A DNA stretch of 64,000 nucleotides from an uncultured Acidimicrobiales bacterium (GTDB taxonomy: Bacteria; Actinomycetota; Acidimicrobiia; Acidimicrobiales; SHLQ01): NCBI GenBank assembly GCA_937922235.1, contig CAKZVC010000018.1, positions 50,554-114,553 on the forward strand, read 5' to 3'. Under the pieces are notes generated by a model. It was not told the DNA's origin. It saw only the letters and a list, made by a program, of their open reading frames with translations, and did no database searches. The position numbers were made by a program, and so were the translations under genes. Shown piece after piece: positions 50,756-59,793 of this stretch (position 1 is the first letter of the stretch; each line of letters begins with the position of its first letter).

Positions 50756-51684
50756 ATGCGGCAATTAGTTCTGTGTTCCTTTTTGGCGGCGTGTCTCGTG
50801 GCGGTTAGCCTCGCCGCGCCAAATCAAACTCATGCAAGCGCGACTTCCAAGTCGATTGAGGATCCCGTGGAACTGGATCAAGACGAAGAGGTTGCGTACT
50901 GACAGCTGTCACGATTCGACTACGGACTTCGCTCTGATGCGGCGTACGTTAGAAAGATTGCAGAACGAAAGATTGGCCAGCAAACGATCGAACTCTATTC
51001 ATTCCCGCTGACTGGAGCCGAGCAACGCAAGATGGAAATACGCGACGATCTCACTGAAGAGGCGGCCGCGATTATGGATCGATTCAGCTCACACGAGGCC
51101 TATGGAGGTCTCTATCTGGGCGAACACCTTGGAGCTGGGCTTGTCGTGCATCTTGTGAAGGGCACTCCAGCAAGCAAAGAGCTCAGGGTGCAGATCAGGG
51201 CGATGGTGAAATCGTCGGCACCCCTTAAGTTCAAAAACGTCGACTACTCTTTTGCTGAGTTAAGCAACGAAGTTGGCCAGATTGCGGCATCATTGACGGA
51301 AGCGCAGCCGACAAGGCCTACGCCATTACGTCGAAGAAGTGGTCGGCTTCGGCTAGTTCATACCCAACATTCGCTCGAGTATGCGCCTCGGCCAGGCTCA
51401 TCTATCACCGCTGCGGCAAGATCCAGTCCGGGTCCGTTATTTCAGATCCTCCCGGAAAACCAAGGCTTGTCGACCAGTTCGCCTGGAAGTACCCAACAGC
51501 TTCAAACCGTCCGCTACAAGGCTCCAGTGGTGGGCCGCTTCACAACTATCGGACGGCTTTTGGAATCATCTCAAGGGTTACAATAGTAGAGAGTGGATCG
51601 AACTTTGACGTGTTTGTCTTCGGAACAAAGATTCGCAACGCCGAACAGGGCCTTGGTGTATCGATCATTCGAAGCCCTCAGTAG
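50756..51684 (+). pseudogene. Remnant of a secreted trypsin-like (S1, streptogrisin-type) serine protease
   Basis: The ATG at 50756 begins a signal peptide (LVLCSFLAACLVAVSLA). An in-frame TGA at codon 49 (50900-50902) follows VAY. The same frame continues with prodomain-like sequence (DAAYVRKIAERKIG, SHEAYGGLYLGEHLGAGLVVHLV) to about 51300. Homology then shifts to another frame: ADKAYAITSKKWS, VCASARLIYHRCGKIQSG and GSSGGPLHNYRTAFGIIS, ending with a TAG at 51682. The Ser loop normally reads GDSGGP. The segment with the catalytic His and Asp is missing, so an internal deletion with frameshift is likely. Lower GC than its neighbours fits decay or transfer. Confidence 0.75.
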
Positions 51685-52144
51685 AACCCGAAGAGGCTGC
51701 CAGTTTCTTGTGGTTACTGCTCTTGCTTTTACCCTAGGATCTTGCAGCCTCATTTCTGACCCCGCAGTTCCGTTAGGCGACAGGATGGCAGGAGATTGGG
51801 CGATCGTTTCACGTGAGGGCTTTGCCGGACCTGCCACAGTCGGAAGCGTCACATTCCGATACTCAAACGACGCCGAGACCCACACTATTGGTCTAGCCGA
51901 TTCATGCAATTTCGCTGGCGGTGCTGGAATTGACTGGGACGATGATGGTTTCGTGTTCGAAGAGCTCTCCATAGATGATGATGACCAGGTCGTCGTATTT
52001 GGGGTTGAAGCCGCAGAGTGCCCTGGCGACGACTTGCTTGAGTTTCTGAATCCTGCGTCTGGGTCCGTGGTAGTCGACCTTCAGGATGATGGAACTACGG
52101 CGGTGCTCTCCAAGGGAGAGCACATCATCAAACTGGGACGGTAG
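51656..52144 (+). CDS. Small lipoprotein with META/HslJ-like domain
   Basis: 162 aa from the GTG at 51656, which gives an Arg-containing n-region and a lipobox (LGSC). It overlaps the pseudogene end by 29 bases; a start at 51593 is possible. The exported part has GDRMAGDWAIVS, VTFRYSNDAETHTIGLADSCNFAGGAG, EAAECPGDDLLEFL and GTTAVLSKGEHIIKL, the strand order and CN...C pattern of META/HslJ domains. HslJ-like proteins are linked to envelope stress. Moderate confidence in the family. Confidence 0.55.
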   Translation: MYRSFEALSRTRRGCQFLVVTALAFTLGSCSLISDPAVPLGDRMAGDWAIVSREGFAGPATVGSVTFRYSNDAETHTIGLADSCNFAGGAGIDWDDDGFVFEELSIDDDDQVVVFGVEAAECPGDDLLEFLNPASGSVVVDLQDDGTTAVLSKGEHIIKLGR

Positions 52145-52198
52145 AGCCGGCCAGCTACGCAACCGTGAAGACGAACGCGAGATTGGTACGGTCGAGGT

Positions 52199-52702
52199 AT
52201 GAGCGATAACTCCCAGCTTGACAGCACCCGTCACGACGAATGGGCCGAGTTGCGCGAGCGCTACCTGAGGCCGGCGGGTGAGCGAGCGCCGTCGACAGCC
52301 CGTGGTTTGCATCACATGGCGATGATCTCAACCGACGTCGCAGCAACGATCGACTTCTACCAAGGGGTGCTCGGGTTCCCGCTGACCGAGCTCTTCGAGA
52401 ACCGCGACTACACCGATTCGACCCATTTCTTCTTCGACATCGGCAACGGCAACCTGCTCGCCTTCTTCGATTTCCCCGGGCTCGATCTGGGGCAGTACGC
52501 CGAGGTGCTCGGTGGCATTCACCACATCGCGATTTCGATGACCGCCCAAGAGCATGCAACCGCTCGTGCGTCGCTCGAACAACACGGCATCCCAATCGAA
52601 TTTGAACACCTGACGTCGATCTACCTGCGTGGCCCAGATGGTGAACGAGTCGAGCTCATCTCCGACCCGCTCGGCCATATGTATGGTGAGGACGTCAACT
52701 AG
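52199..52702 (+). CDS. VOC-family (glyoxalase/dioxygenase-like) protein
   Basis: 167 aa, ATG start. An N-terminal helical tail precedes a paired beta-alpha-beta metalloenzyme fold: GLHHMAMISTDVAATIDFYQGVLGFPL, FFFDIGNGNLLAFFDFPG, GGIHHIAISM and IYLRGPDGERVELISDPLGHMY. Likely metal ligands are the two His and two Glu/Asp of these strands. Members include glyoxalases, extradiol dioxygenases and fosfomycin enzymes; the reaction is not deducible. The stop overlaps the convergent beta-helix gene by 4 bases. Confidence 0.85.
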   Translation: MSDNSQLDSTRHDEWAELRERYLRPAGERAPSTARGLHHMAMISTDVAATIDFYQGVLGFPLTELFENRDYTDSTHFFFDIGNGNLLAFFDFPGLDLGQYAEVLGGIHHIAISMTAQEHATARASLEQHGIPIEFEHLTSIYLRGPDGERVELISDPLGHMYGEDVN

Positions 52703-54318
52703 TTCGGTAGGTCCCAGACCTTGTAGCTAAGCGAACGGTCGCCAAACGTGTTGCTGTGGATGCGGACGTTATTTGTGCAGGTCTTTGGGTTCCACAGATG
52801 GTTCGTGCCCTCGTTGCCGGGCGACCGGTGCTGTGGAAACTGGTTCTTGAAGTAGACGCGGTTGCCATAGATGGCATGGTCGCGGCATGCCGGGGTGTAG
52901 CGGAAATGGTTAATCGTCATGCCGGTGGCTGTCCATCGACCGACATCAGCGCCCCCGTAGATCGTGTTGTTCTTGACGACGAAGTTGAAGCCGCCGGCAA
53001 CATTGATGCCGACATGGCCTGGGTCGACGATCACGTTTTTGGCCACCGTGATGTACCCAGTGCCGAGCTTCCCGCGGCCGTCTCCGAGGATGATGGCCGT
53101 GCCGCTACCGCTTGGGCCCCCGTTGCGTAGGTAGTTGCCTCGAACGAGGATCGGACTGGCCTTGGTGCCGGTCGTCGAGAAGAAGTTGATCATGTCTTCG
53201 AAGTCGCTGTCCCGCGATGCTCGACCTTCGATGCGGTTGCGGGTGATGCGGATGCCCTCGATGCGTCGGGCGTTGCTGATCTGGACGGCATTGCGACCAG
53301 GGCTGAAGAAGTCGTTGCGATCGATGATGAGGTTCTTCGTCAGGTTGCCGGTGATAAGGATGGCTCGGTTGCCACCGTCGTTGCGGCTGCCGTTTGCTCG
53401 GCTTGCGACATTTCGGATCTCGTTGTTGTAGAGCTTGACGTCGGTCGAGTTCCGAATGTGGATCAGGTCGTGGTTGGTGTGGGCGGCCGACGCATTGTTT
53501 GTGAGAAGCGAGTTCGCAAGAACGATGTTCTTCGACCCAATGATGTTGATGATCTTGCGCTGGTTGATGGTTCCGTCGGGGTTCGTGCCGCAGTTGCGAA
53601 GGGTCACGTTGCGGATGGTCACGTTGGTTGCTTCGCGAACGGACAGGCAGGGGCCGCCCGGGTTCGTGATGATGACGTTCTCGAGCACGAAGTTTGTTTG
53701 GCCGTCGAGGTCTTGGAATCCAACAGTGCGACACGGGGCGATGCATCCGTGCTTGCCGTTGTTGCCTGCCTTGGGGAAGGCGGCACGGGGATGCTTTGGT
53801 GCAGAAACAGGCGCAGGTGCCACCCGAAGTTGCCCGGTAGTGCCGATCGAGTATTTGGCGTAGCCGTTGCAGCGGAGGCTCTCAGCCTGGTGTCTCCCGG
53901 CCTTCGCGCACGACCCGCCAACCCATGCTCCAGAAATTTCGACCGATGGAGCTTCGGTTTGAAACTGCACGTCGTTGACGTGCACCCGGTCGATCGTCGC
54001 TGCTCGGTCGGCGCTCCCGACCGGAGCGTCGTTGACGAAGTGGACGCTCAGCGATCGATTGTTGATGGCTGCCGTCGATCTGTAGGTGTACTCGCGGAGC
54101 TTGGTGCCCAAGGTGAAAGAGGCAACGGTGCGGTTATCGATGCGAAGCTCGATCTTCTCGGCGCCGGTGGCTCCCCTGGCGAAGATCGAAACGTCTACAG
54201 AACGAGTTGACTGTTGTGCGCTGGCTGGTGCAACGAGCACGACGCTCATCAGAAGCGCAGTTGCTGCGACGAGTGCCAGCGCGATCGAACGGTGGCACTC
54301 GTTCGTTCTCATGTTCAC
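52699..54318 (-). CDS. Secreted right-handed beta-helix protein with N-terminal xylan-binding-like module
   Basis: 539 aa, ATG start with signal peptide (ALVAATALLMSVVLVAPASAQ). Residues about 38-125 resemble Ca-dependent carbohydrate-binding modules of the CBM60/CBM36 kind (VDVSIFARGATGAEKIELRID, SLSVHFVNDAPVGS, ATIDRVHVNDVQFQTEAP; quoted in parts). A short Cys-rich linker follows, then parallel beta-helix coils from about residue 205 (NFVLENVIITNPGG, NVTIRNVTLRNCG, NIVLANSLLTNNAS, DVKLYNNEIRN and so on). Beta-helix proteins of this kind are often polysaccharide lyases or epimerases; no catalytic residues could be identified. Confidence 0.8.
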   Translation of the reverse strand: MNMRTNECHRSIALALVAATALLMSVVLVAPASAQQSTRSVDVSIFARGATGAEKIELRIDNRTVASFTLGTKLREYTYRSTAAINNRSLSVHFVNDAPVGSADRAATIDRVHVNDVQFQTEAPSVEISGAWVGGSCAKAGRHQAESLRCNGYAKYSIGTTGQLRVAPAPVSAPKHPRAAFPKAGNNGKHGCIAPCRTVGFQDLDGQTNFVLENVIITNPGGPCLSVREATNVTIRNVTLRNCGTNPDGTINQRKIINIIGSKNIVLANSLLTNNASAAHTNHDLIHIRNSTDVKLYNNEIRNVASRANGSRNDGGNRAILITGNLTKNLIIDRNDFFSPGRNAVQISNARRIEGIRITRNRIEGRASRDSDFEDMINFFSTTGTKASPILVRGNYLRNGGPSGSGTAIILGDGRGKLGTGYITVAKNVIVDPGHVGINVAGGFNFVVKNNTIYGGADVGRWTATGMTINHFRYTPACRDHAIYGNRVYFKNQFPQHRSPGNEGTNHLWNPKTCTNNVRIHSNTFGDRSLSYKVWDLPN

Positions 54319-54369
54319 GACCTTCCACCACCAGCGCCGTAGGCACCCTAGTGAGGAAGGCCAGCGATG

Positions 54370-54762
54370 TCACGCTGAGTGAGCCTGTTGCTGAATTGTT
54401 CGCCAGGACCAGACAGAAAGCCCGATTGAAACAATGGCCAGCACCAGGTGGATGGCAATAAACGCAGCGCTGTGATCGGCGAAGGCAATGCTGATACCCC
54501 GGACTACCCATGCCACCACGGTGACGCCGGCGAGCGCGGTAATGGCCGGGCGAACCGCCTTGTGAGAGACGAGCGCGGCTAGCCCACCGAGCGCCAAGAC
54601 CGTCAACCCGACAGCAAGGCCAGTTCGCCAGATTTGTTCGAAGCCGGCGAGCTCATCGTCCTCGATGATGTTGCGGATGCGAGTGCCCCAAACGAAAAGC
54701 GTCCACGCAACCAACAACCACGGACCAAGAAGCGCTCGCACGATCTCACCGTACAAGGTCAC
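54370..54762 (-). CDS. Four-helix integral membrane protein
   Basis: 130 aa from the GTG at 54762; the longer upstream frame is not protein-like. Four membrane helices: ALLGPWLLVAWTLFVWG, LAVGLTVLALGGLAALV, ITALAGVTVVAWVVRG and FIAIHLVLAIVSIGLSVWSW, joined by short loops. The loop after helix 1 (TRIRNIIEDDELAG) is charged. I do not recognise a family. It diverges from the HxlR regulator by about 145 bases, so that regulator might control it. Confidence 0.65.
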   Translation of the reverse strand: MTLYGEIVRALLGPWLLVAWTLFVWGTRIRNIIEDDELAGFEQIWRTGLAVGLTVLALGGLAALVSHKAVRPAITALAGVTVVAWVVRGISIAFADHSAAFIAIHLVLAIVSIGLSVWSWRTIQQQAHSA

Positions 54763-54906
54763 CGAACAAGCGGCCCGTTGAAGATTGATCGCCACGCGCT
54801 GCTTCTCGAGAACATCGCCGGGTCGCTTGCCAACCTGAAGAAGGTTGCCGAAGCGGGTTGAATCGCGCTCACTTGGGGTCCGGTTTCGTCGCTCTACACT
54901 GTGGGC

Positions 54907-55251
54907 ATGTCGGCAGACCCCACGAGCAACACCGAACACAGCGTTGTGTACTGCCCAGTCTTCCACAGCGTCATTGAGTTGATCGGGCGTCGTTGGAACG
55001 GCGCGATCCTGAAGGTGCTCTTCGACGCACCACGGCCGTATGGGGCGATTCGTGAAGAGATCCCGAGTCTCTCCGATCGCCTGCTCACACAGCGGCTCAA
55101 CGAACTGTCATCGGCAGGACTTGTTGAGAAGTCGCCATCGGATCGAACTGGCGTGTATCAGTTGACTGCGATGGGGCTCGACCTGCAGCCGATCTTCGAT
55201 GAGGTTGAAGGCTTTGCGCATCGATGGGTTTCGTCCATCACTCCTGCCTGA
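54907..55251 (+). CDS. HxlR-family transcriptional regulator
   Basis: 114 aa from the ATG at 54907 (GTG two codons earlier is possible). Winged helix of the HxlR type: CPVFHSVIELIGRRWNGAILKVLFDAPRPYGAIREEIPSLSDRLLTQRLNELSSAGLVEK (quoted in parts: LIGRRWNGAILKVL, SLSDRLLTQRLNELSSAGLV), then the wing and ELTAMG-like turn (QLTAMGLDLQPIFDEV). The N-terminal Cys (YCPV) common in this family and used for redox or aldehyde sensing is present. Target not shown; the divergent membrane protein is the natural candidate. Confidence 0.88.
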   Translation: MSADPTSNTEHSVVYCPVFHSVIELIGRRWNGAILKVLFDAPRPYGAIREEIPSLSDRLLTQRLNELSSAGLVEKSPSDRTGVYQLTAMGLDLQPIFDEVEGFAHRWVSSITPA

Positions 55252-55332
55252 TCGTCATCTCTTCGACGTGCGCTGAGCCGTCCGACTAACCGAAGATTTT
55301 GCGTGATGGTGCAGCTTGATGCGAGCGGTGAT

Positions 55333-57084
55333 TCAGCCGGCGAGCGGGGCGATCAGTGCCTCGCAGGCGGCATGGGCGGCAGGGCTCTCGACGACGACCG
55401 TCTCGATTGCATCGATCAGATCGTTCGGGTCGGCCGTGGCTGGATCAGTACCAAGGTCGGAACCTTCGCCCTCGAGGCACGTGTCGTACTCTCGGAGCAG
55501 ATCGCGCACCTCGTCGAGTGTAAGGAAGTCGCCAGAATCGGCTTTGCTGGTATCAAACCCATCGATCGTCGGCGGCTCTTCGGTGCGCAACCAGGCGTCG
55601 AAGAACGCGGACAAGTCCTTGTTCGCGAGTTCTTCGACGAGGGCCTCAAAGTCGGCCGTCGTCGCGTTCTCGTTCCGGAATCGATCGGTCCAGGTGCGGA
55701 GGATCTCGAAGAAGAGGTCGTCGCCGACTTCGAGTCGAAGGGCATGCAACGTGACTGCGCCGCGGGTGTACACCTGGGCCCCGAATAGCTCGTCTTGTGG
55801 TGGGCGGTGAACCAATTCTCGTAGCAACGGACCTTGGGCAGCAGCCTCGGCCAACCAGTTGTCCATGTTGAAGGTTGGGTCGGATCGCTCAAGCCACAGC
55901 GCTTCGGCGTAGCTGGCGAAGCCCTCGTTCAACCACAGGTCTTCCCAGTTCTGCACCGAGACCGAGTTGCCAAACCATTGGTGTGCGAGCTCATGGGCAA
56001 CAATGCGCTCAGCGAATGGTCCGAAGCGCAGAACATCGTTGCCATACACCGACAAGGTCTGCGTTTCGAGCGCTCCACCGATGACGTCGTTGACGACGGC
56101 TGATCCGTAGAGGTCGAATGGGTATGGTCCGAACATCTCCTCAAAGGCATCCATCATCGCTGGCTGGTTCTTGAAGATCGGTTCCGCCTGGTCGGCGAGC
56201 GGGGCGTAGAAGACATTTCGAATTGGGATTCCACTTGCGCTCGTGCCATCTTCACGAACTTCGAAGTCGCCGAACATCATCGTTGTCAAATACGTGGCGA
56301 GTGGTTCGTCGTGTTCGTACACCCACGTCGTCGTGCCGTCACCATTGTCTGTTTCGGAGATTGGGGTGCCTCCGGCAATCGCAACCTGACCGTCGCTGGC
56401 GGTGAGTCGATACGTAAAGTTGGCCTTGTCACTCGGGTGGTCGTTCGCCGGGTGAAAGGTTGATGCGGCGATCGGTTCTCCAAGCACGTAGGCCGAGTCG
56501 GCCAGTGTGTGCCACCCCGACGGGGCTGAGCTGCCCAACCGTCCGGGTTCCATCTGTGGTGTACCGCCATAGGTGATGACCGCGGTGAAGTCGGCGCCGT
56601 CCGCAATCTCCTCGGACGGAATGATCGTGAGTTCGTTGCCATCTCGACCGAATTCGGCCGCTTCACCGTTGACGGTCGCCGCTGTCACATCGAGCTTGTA
56701 CAGGTCGAGATTGAATGAGCCCAGCGTTTGGGTGGCTGTTGCCGTGATCGTGGTGATGCCATCGAGTTGTGTGGCTGCTTGGTCCCAGGTGATGTCGAGG
56801 TCGTATGCCTGCACGTCGTAGCCCCCGTTGCCAAAGCTGCCGACGTATGGGTCGTTGAGCGTTGCGGCGCCGGCGTTCTCGATCGCCGACGGATCAGCCT
56901 CGGAATCGGTGGGTTCTGGCTCGGCTGGCGCCTCGGTCGTCGTTGTCGTTGCCTCCACGACGGTTGTGGTTGTGGCCGTGTCGGTAGCGGTGTTGGGTGC
57001 AGGGTCTGACGTGCATGCTGCGGCCATCAGACCTAGGGCGGTGACGATGGTGAGGGCGCGGGCAGACGGGCGTGCGGAGAACAT
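55333..57084 (-). CDS. M1-family metallopeptidase lipoprotein
   Basis: 583 aa from the ATG at 57084; the much longer upstream frame is an antisense shadow of the FAD/GcvT gene. Lipobox MAAAC (Cys24), then a Thr/Glu-rich spacer to about 90. The aminopeptidase N-type beta domain begins DPYVGSFGNGGYDVQAYDLDITWD. The substrate-anchor motif is GALETQT (instead of GAMEN, usual for this subgroup), the zinc motif HELAHQW is at about 364-370 and NEGFASY with the third ligand Glu follows. It trims peptides outside the membrane. The C-terminal ERAP domain is absent. Confidence 0.9.
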   Translation of the reverse strand: MFSARPSARALTIVTALGLMAAACTSDPAPNTATDTATTTTVVEATTTTTEAPAEPEPTDSEADPSAIENAGAATLNDPYVGSFGNGGYDVQAYDLDITWDQAATQLDGITTITATATQTLGSFNLDLYKLDVTAATVNGEAAEFGRDGNELTIIPSEEIADGADFTAVITYGGTPQMEPGRLGSSAPSGWHTLADSAYVLGEPIAASTFHPANDHPSDKANFTYRLTASDGQVAIAGGTPISETDNGDGTTTWVYEHDEPLATYLTTMMFGDFEVREDGTSASGIPIRNVFYAPLADQAEPIFKNQPAMMDAFEEMFGPYPFDLYGSAVVNDVIGGALETQTLSVYGNDVLRFGPFAERIVAHELAHQWFGNSVSVQNWEDLWLNEGFASYAEALWLERSDPTFNMDNWLAEAAAQGPLLRELVHRPPQDELFGAQVYTRGAVTLHALRLEVGDDLFFEILRTWTDRFRNENATTADFEALVEELANKDLSAFFDAWLRTEEPPTIDGFDTSKADSGDFLTLDEVRDLLREYDTCLEGEGSDLGTDPATADPNDLIDAIETVVVESPAAHAACEALIAPLAG

Positions 57085-57144
57085 GTGCTCATCATTGCTG
57101 ACGCTTCCTGTGATTTTCCTAAGGATCGGAGAAGGTGTGCTCAT

Positions 57145-57273
57145 GAAACCGATTCCAGGGTCGTGACCATGGACACAATTTCTCGTAGCAGAGGTTGTTG
57201 AGCGATCGAAAAAGTGAGAACCTCTAACCAAACTGCTAGAGCCCTTAATCAGGCCTAAACCCAAGGATTTACA
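57145..57273 (+). promoter_or_regulatory. Leader of the FAD/GcvT pair with nested inverted repeats
   Basis: Upstream of the first dehydrogenase, tagcag (57186-57191) pairs with ctgcta (57233-57238) and agaggtt (57190-57196) pairs with aacctct (57219-57225). An aaggat ribosome binding site precedes the GTG. The nested dyads could be an operator or an RNA fold. They do not match the glycine riboswitch. Confidence 0.35.
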
Positions 57274-59793
57274 GTGCGCGAGAACGCAAGGGTTGTCATC
57301 ATCGGCGGCGGAGTACACGGAGCATCGCTCTTGTACCACTTGGCCCTCGAGGGATGGACCGACACCATCCTTGTGGAGAAGGCCGAGCTGACGTCGGGCT
57401 CGACCTGGCACGCTGCCGGCCAGATCACGCGCTCGGTGGGTGACTACACAACAGCGGCGTTTCACCACTATGCCCTCGAGCTCTATGACCATCTGCCAGC
57501 TGACACCGGCCAGGAGATCTCGCTTCACACGCCCGGCGGCATCCGTGTGGCGTACAACGATCTCGAGATGGATCAGCTCAAGACCCACCTCGGGGTTGGT
57601 CGCTACATCGGTTACCCGATCGAGCTGCTCGGTCCTGGCGAGCTCCAGAAGCTCAACCCGCTCTACAACTTCGATGACGTCATTGCCGGCATCTGGACCG
57701 AGGGCGAAGGCCACGTCGACCCGTCCGGCGTGACCATGGCATTCGCGAACGGCGCTCGAGCGAAGGGTGCCGAGATCAGCAAACGCAACCGCGTGCTGGA
57801 AGTGACCCAGCAGCCGAACGGCGAATGGCAGGTCGTGACCGAGAAGGGCACGATCACCTGCGAGCACGTTGTCGATGCTGCCGGTTGCTACGGCGATCAG
57901 GTTGCGGCGATGAGCGGCTTCATTGTTCCGCAGGCCAACGTGCTGCACCACTACCTCGTTACCGAAGAGCTGCCAGAGATGGCTGCGAACCTCGACTGGG
58001 AAATGCCGGTCATGCGAGACAACCGGGCAGCTGGCTACATCCGCCAAGAACAGACCGCTGGCCTCATCGGTATCTACGAGCACAGCGGCGCCGAACAGTG
58101 CTGGAAGGACGGTGTCCCGTGGGAGGCCGAGAACCCGCTGTTCCCTGAAGACATCGACAAGATCGCCCCGTGGTTGGGCGAGGCCTTCCACCGTGCGCCG
58201 GCGATGGGCGAGGTTGGCATTAAGCGTTGGGTCCACGGTGCGATAACGCACACGACCGATGGTCACATGCTGCTCGGCCCGGCGCCAGGTTTGAAGAACT
58301 ACTGGCTCAACACCGGCTCGTCGATCGGGCTTGCTTGGGGCCCAGGTGCTGGCCGCGAACTCGCCCGCTGGATGGTGCACGGCGAGACCGAGCTCAGCCT
58401 CCGTCACTACGACCCACGCCGCTTCGGCTGGGCTGACCACGACTACATCGATCCAAAGGCGGTCGAGGATTACGAGTGGATGTTTCGGGTGCACCCACCA
58501 GGCGAAGAGCGCCTTGCGAACCGTCCGGTCCGCGTGTCGAGCCTCTACGAAAAGCTCAAGGGCAAGCGGGCAATGTTCACCGAGTTCTACGGATGGGAAC
58601 AGCCCAAGTGGTTCGTCCCTGAAGACCAGCCACTCGAAGACGCCCACGGTTGGCGCCGCCCCGAGTGGTACCCCGCCGTTGCGGAGGAGTGCAAGGCCGT
58701 GCGCGAGCGTGTGGCCATGATGGACCTCACCGCGTTCAGCAAGTACGAGATCACCGGCCCCGACGCTGAGTCGTTCCTCAACCGCATCACCACCGGCCGC
58801 ATCCCCAAGGTTGGCCGCATCTCGCTGAACTACTTGCTCAACGACCAGGCTCGTATCGAGACCGAGATGACCATCACAAAGGTGGGCGACAACTCGTTCT
58901 ACGCCATCTCTGGTGCCATGGGTGAGCAGCGCGACCTCGATTGGCTCCGCCATTCGGTTGTCGAAGGCGAAGACGTCAGCATTGACGACTACTCGACCAA
59001 GCGCGGCGTGCTCGTCCTGGTCGGCCCGCACGCTCGCGAGACCCTCGCAGCCTGCACCGACGCCGATGTCTCGAACGAGGCGTTCCCATTTCTGAGCGCC
59101 AAGCCGATCTCGATCAAGACGCTCGGGGGGAGTGAGCCGAAGGCGAGCGACCATGACGGTGAAGTGGGGATGTCGGGCGGAAGTCCCGACGACAGCATCG
59201 ATGTCTACGCATTGCGCGTTGGCTTCACCGGCGCTCGCGGCTGGGAACTGCACATGGACGTCGACCAGATGGAAGCCGTCTACGACGCCCTTTGGGCAGC
59301 TGGTGAAGCCCACGGCATTGCCGACTTCGGCGGTCACGCACTCAACTCGCTGCGGATCGAGAAGATGTACCTCACCCGCAACGAGCTCACCCACGACATC
59401 GGCCCGATTCAGGCTGGCGTCGAGTTCTTCGTCAAGCGTGACAAGGGTGAGTTCGTGGGCATGGACGCTCTCGACAAGCCGCCATCGGGTAACCCATGGA
59501 AGCTCGTCTACCTCGACGTCGAGGTCGACGGCCTCGATGTTGAAGGCGCAGCTGACTGCGTTGGCGGCGAGGGTGTGTTTGCGTCTCCCGCAGCCGACGC
59601 TGCAGCGGTGGGCCTCACCACCTCCGGTGGCTACGGCTTCACCGTCGACAAGAGCTTGGCGTTCGCCTACGTGACTGCCGATCACGCTGCACCCGGCACC
59701 GAGCTCGGCGTGCTCATCCTCGACGAGATGAAGAAGGCGACCGTCCTCGACGGCCCTGTCTACGACCCGAAGAACGAGGAGCTCCGCGGATAA
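57274..59793 (+). CDS. FAD-dependent dimethylglycine/sarcosine dehydrogenase-like protein with GcvT domain (1)
   Basis: 839 aa, GTG start. N-terminal DAO fold with VVIIGGGVHGASLLYHLA (FAD Rossmann) and SGSTWHAAGQI, whose His is the covalent flavin site in dimethylglycine dehydrogenase. An FAO_M domain follows at about 365-420, then a folate-binding GcvT domain from about 430 (MMDLTAFSKYEITGPDAESFLNR) and a GcvT C-terminal barrel. It oxidises an N-methyl amine and hands the C1 unit to tetrahydrofolate. Residues about 617-642 hold a Gly/Ser/Asp insertion absent from the downstream paralogue. The stop overlaps the next ATG (TAATG). Confidence 0.88.
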   Translation: MRENARVVIIGGGVHGASLLYHLALEGWTDTILVEKAELTSGSTWHAAGQITRSVGDYTTAAFHHYALELYDHLPADTGQEISLHTPGGIRVAYNDLEMDQLKTHLGVGRYIGYPIELLGPGELQKLNPLYNFDDVIAGIWTEGEGHVDPSGVTMAFANGARAKGAEISKRNRVLEVTQQPNGEWQVVTEKGTITCEHVVDAAGCYGDQVAAMSGFIVPQANVLHHYLVTEELPEMAANLDWEMPVMRDNRAAGYIRQEQTAGLIGIYEHSGAEQCWKDGVPWEAENPLFPEDIDKIAPWLGEAFHRAPAMGEVGIKRWVHGAITHTTDGHMLLGPAPGLKNYWLNTGSSIGLAWGPGAGRELARWMVHGETELSLRHYDPRRFGWADHDYIDPKAVEDYEWMFRVHPPGEERLANRPVRVSSLYEKLKGKRAMFTEFYGWEQPKWFVPEDQPLEDAHGWRRPEWYPAVAEECKAVRERVAMMDLTAFSKYEITGPDAESFLNRITTGRIPKVGRISLNYLLNDQARIETEMTITKVGDNSFYAISGAMGEQRDLDWLRHSVVEGEDVSIDDYSTKRGVLVLVGPHARETLAACTDADVSNEAFPFLSAKPISIKTLGGSEPKASDHDGEVGMSGGSPDDSIDVYALRVGFTGARGWELHMDVDQMEAVYDALWAAGEAHGIADFGGHALNSLRIEKMYLTRNELTHDIGPIQAGVEFFVKRDKGEFVGMDALDKPPSGNPWKLVYLDVEVDGLDVEGAADCVGGEGVFASPAADAAAVGLTTSGGYGFTVDKSLAFAYVTADHAAPGTELGVLILDEMKKATVLDGPVYDPKNEELRG

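Noticed and set aside
50900..50902. Second in-frame TGA as another selenocysteine codon
   Set aside because: The context (VAY-TGA-QLSRF) is not a redox motif, and the gene carries other lesions downstream (frame change, missing catalytic region), so a nonsense mutation in a pseudogene fits better.
55990..56080. GALETQT instead of GAMEN in the M1 peptidase as an anomaly
   Set aside because: This variant is familiar in exported actinobacterial M1 lipoproteins, so it is not notable.
57145..57273. Glycine riboswitch before the GcvT-domain genes
   Set aside because: Nested dyads exist, but the conserved glycine aptamer segments are not present.
57085..59685. Very long minus-strand frame upstream of the M1 peptidase (1450 codons in total)
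   Set aside because: It is the antisense shadow of the plus-strand FAD/GcvT gene; the lipoprotein signal at 57084 marks the true start.
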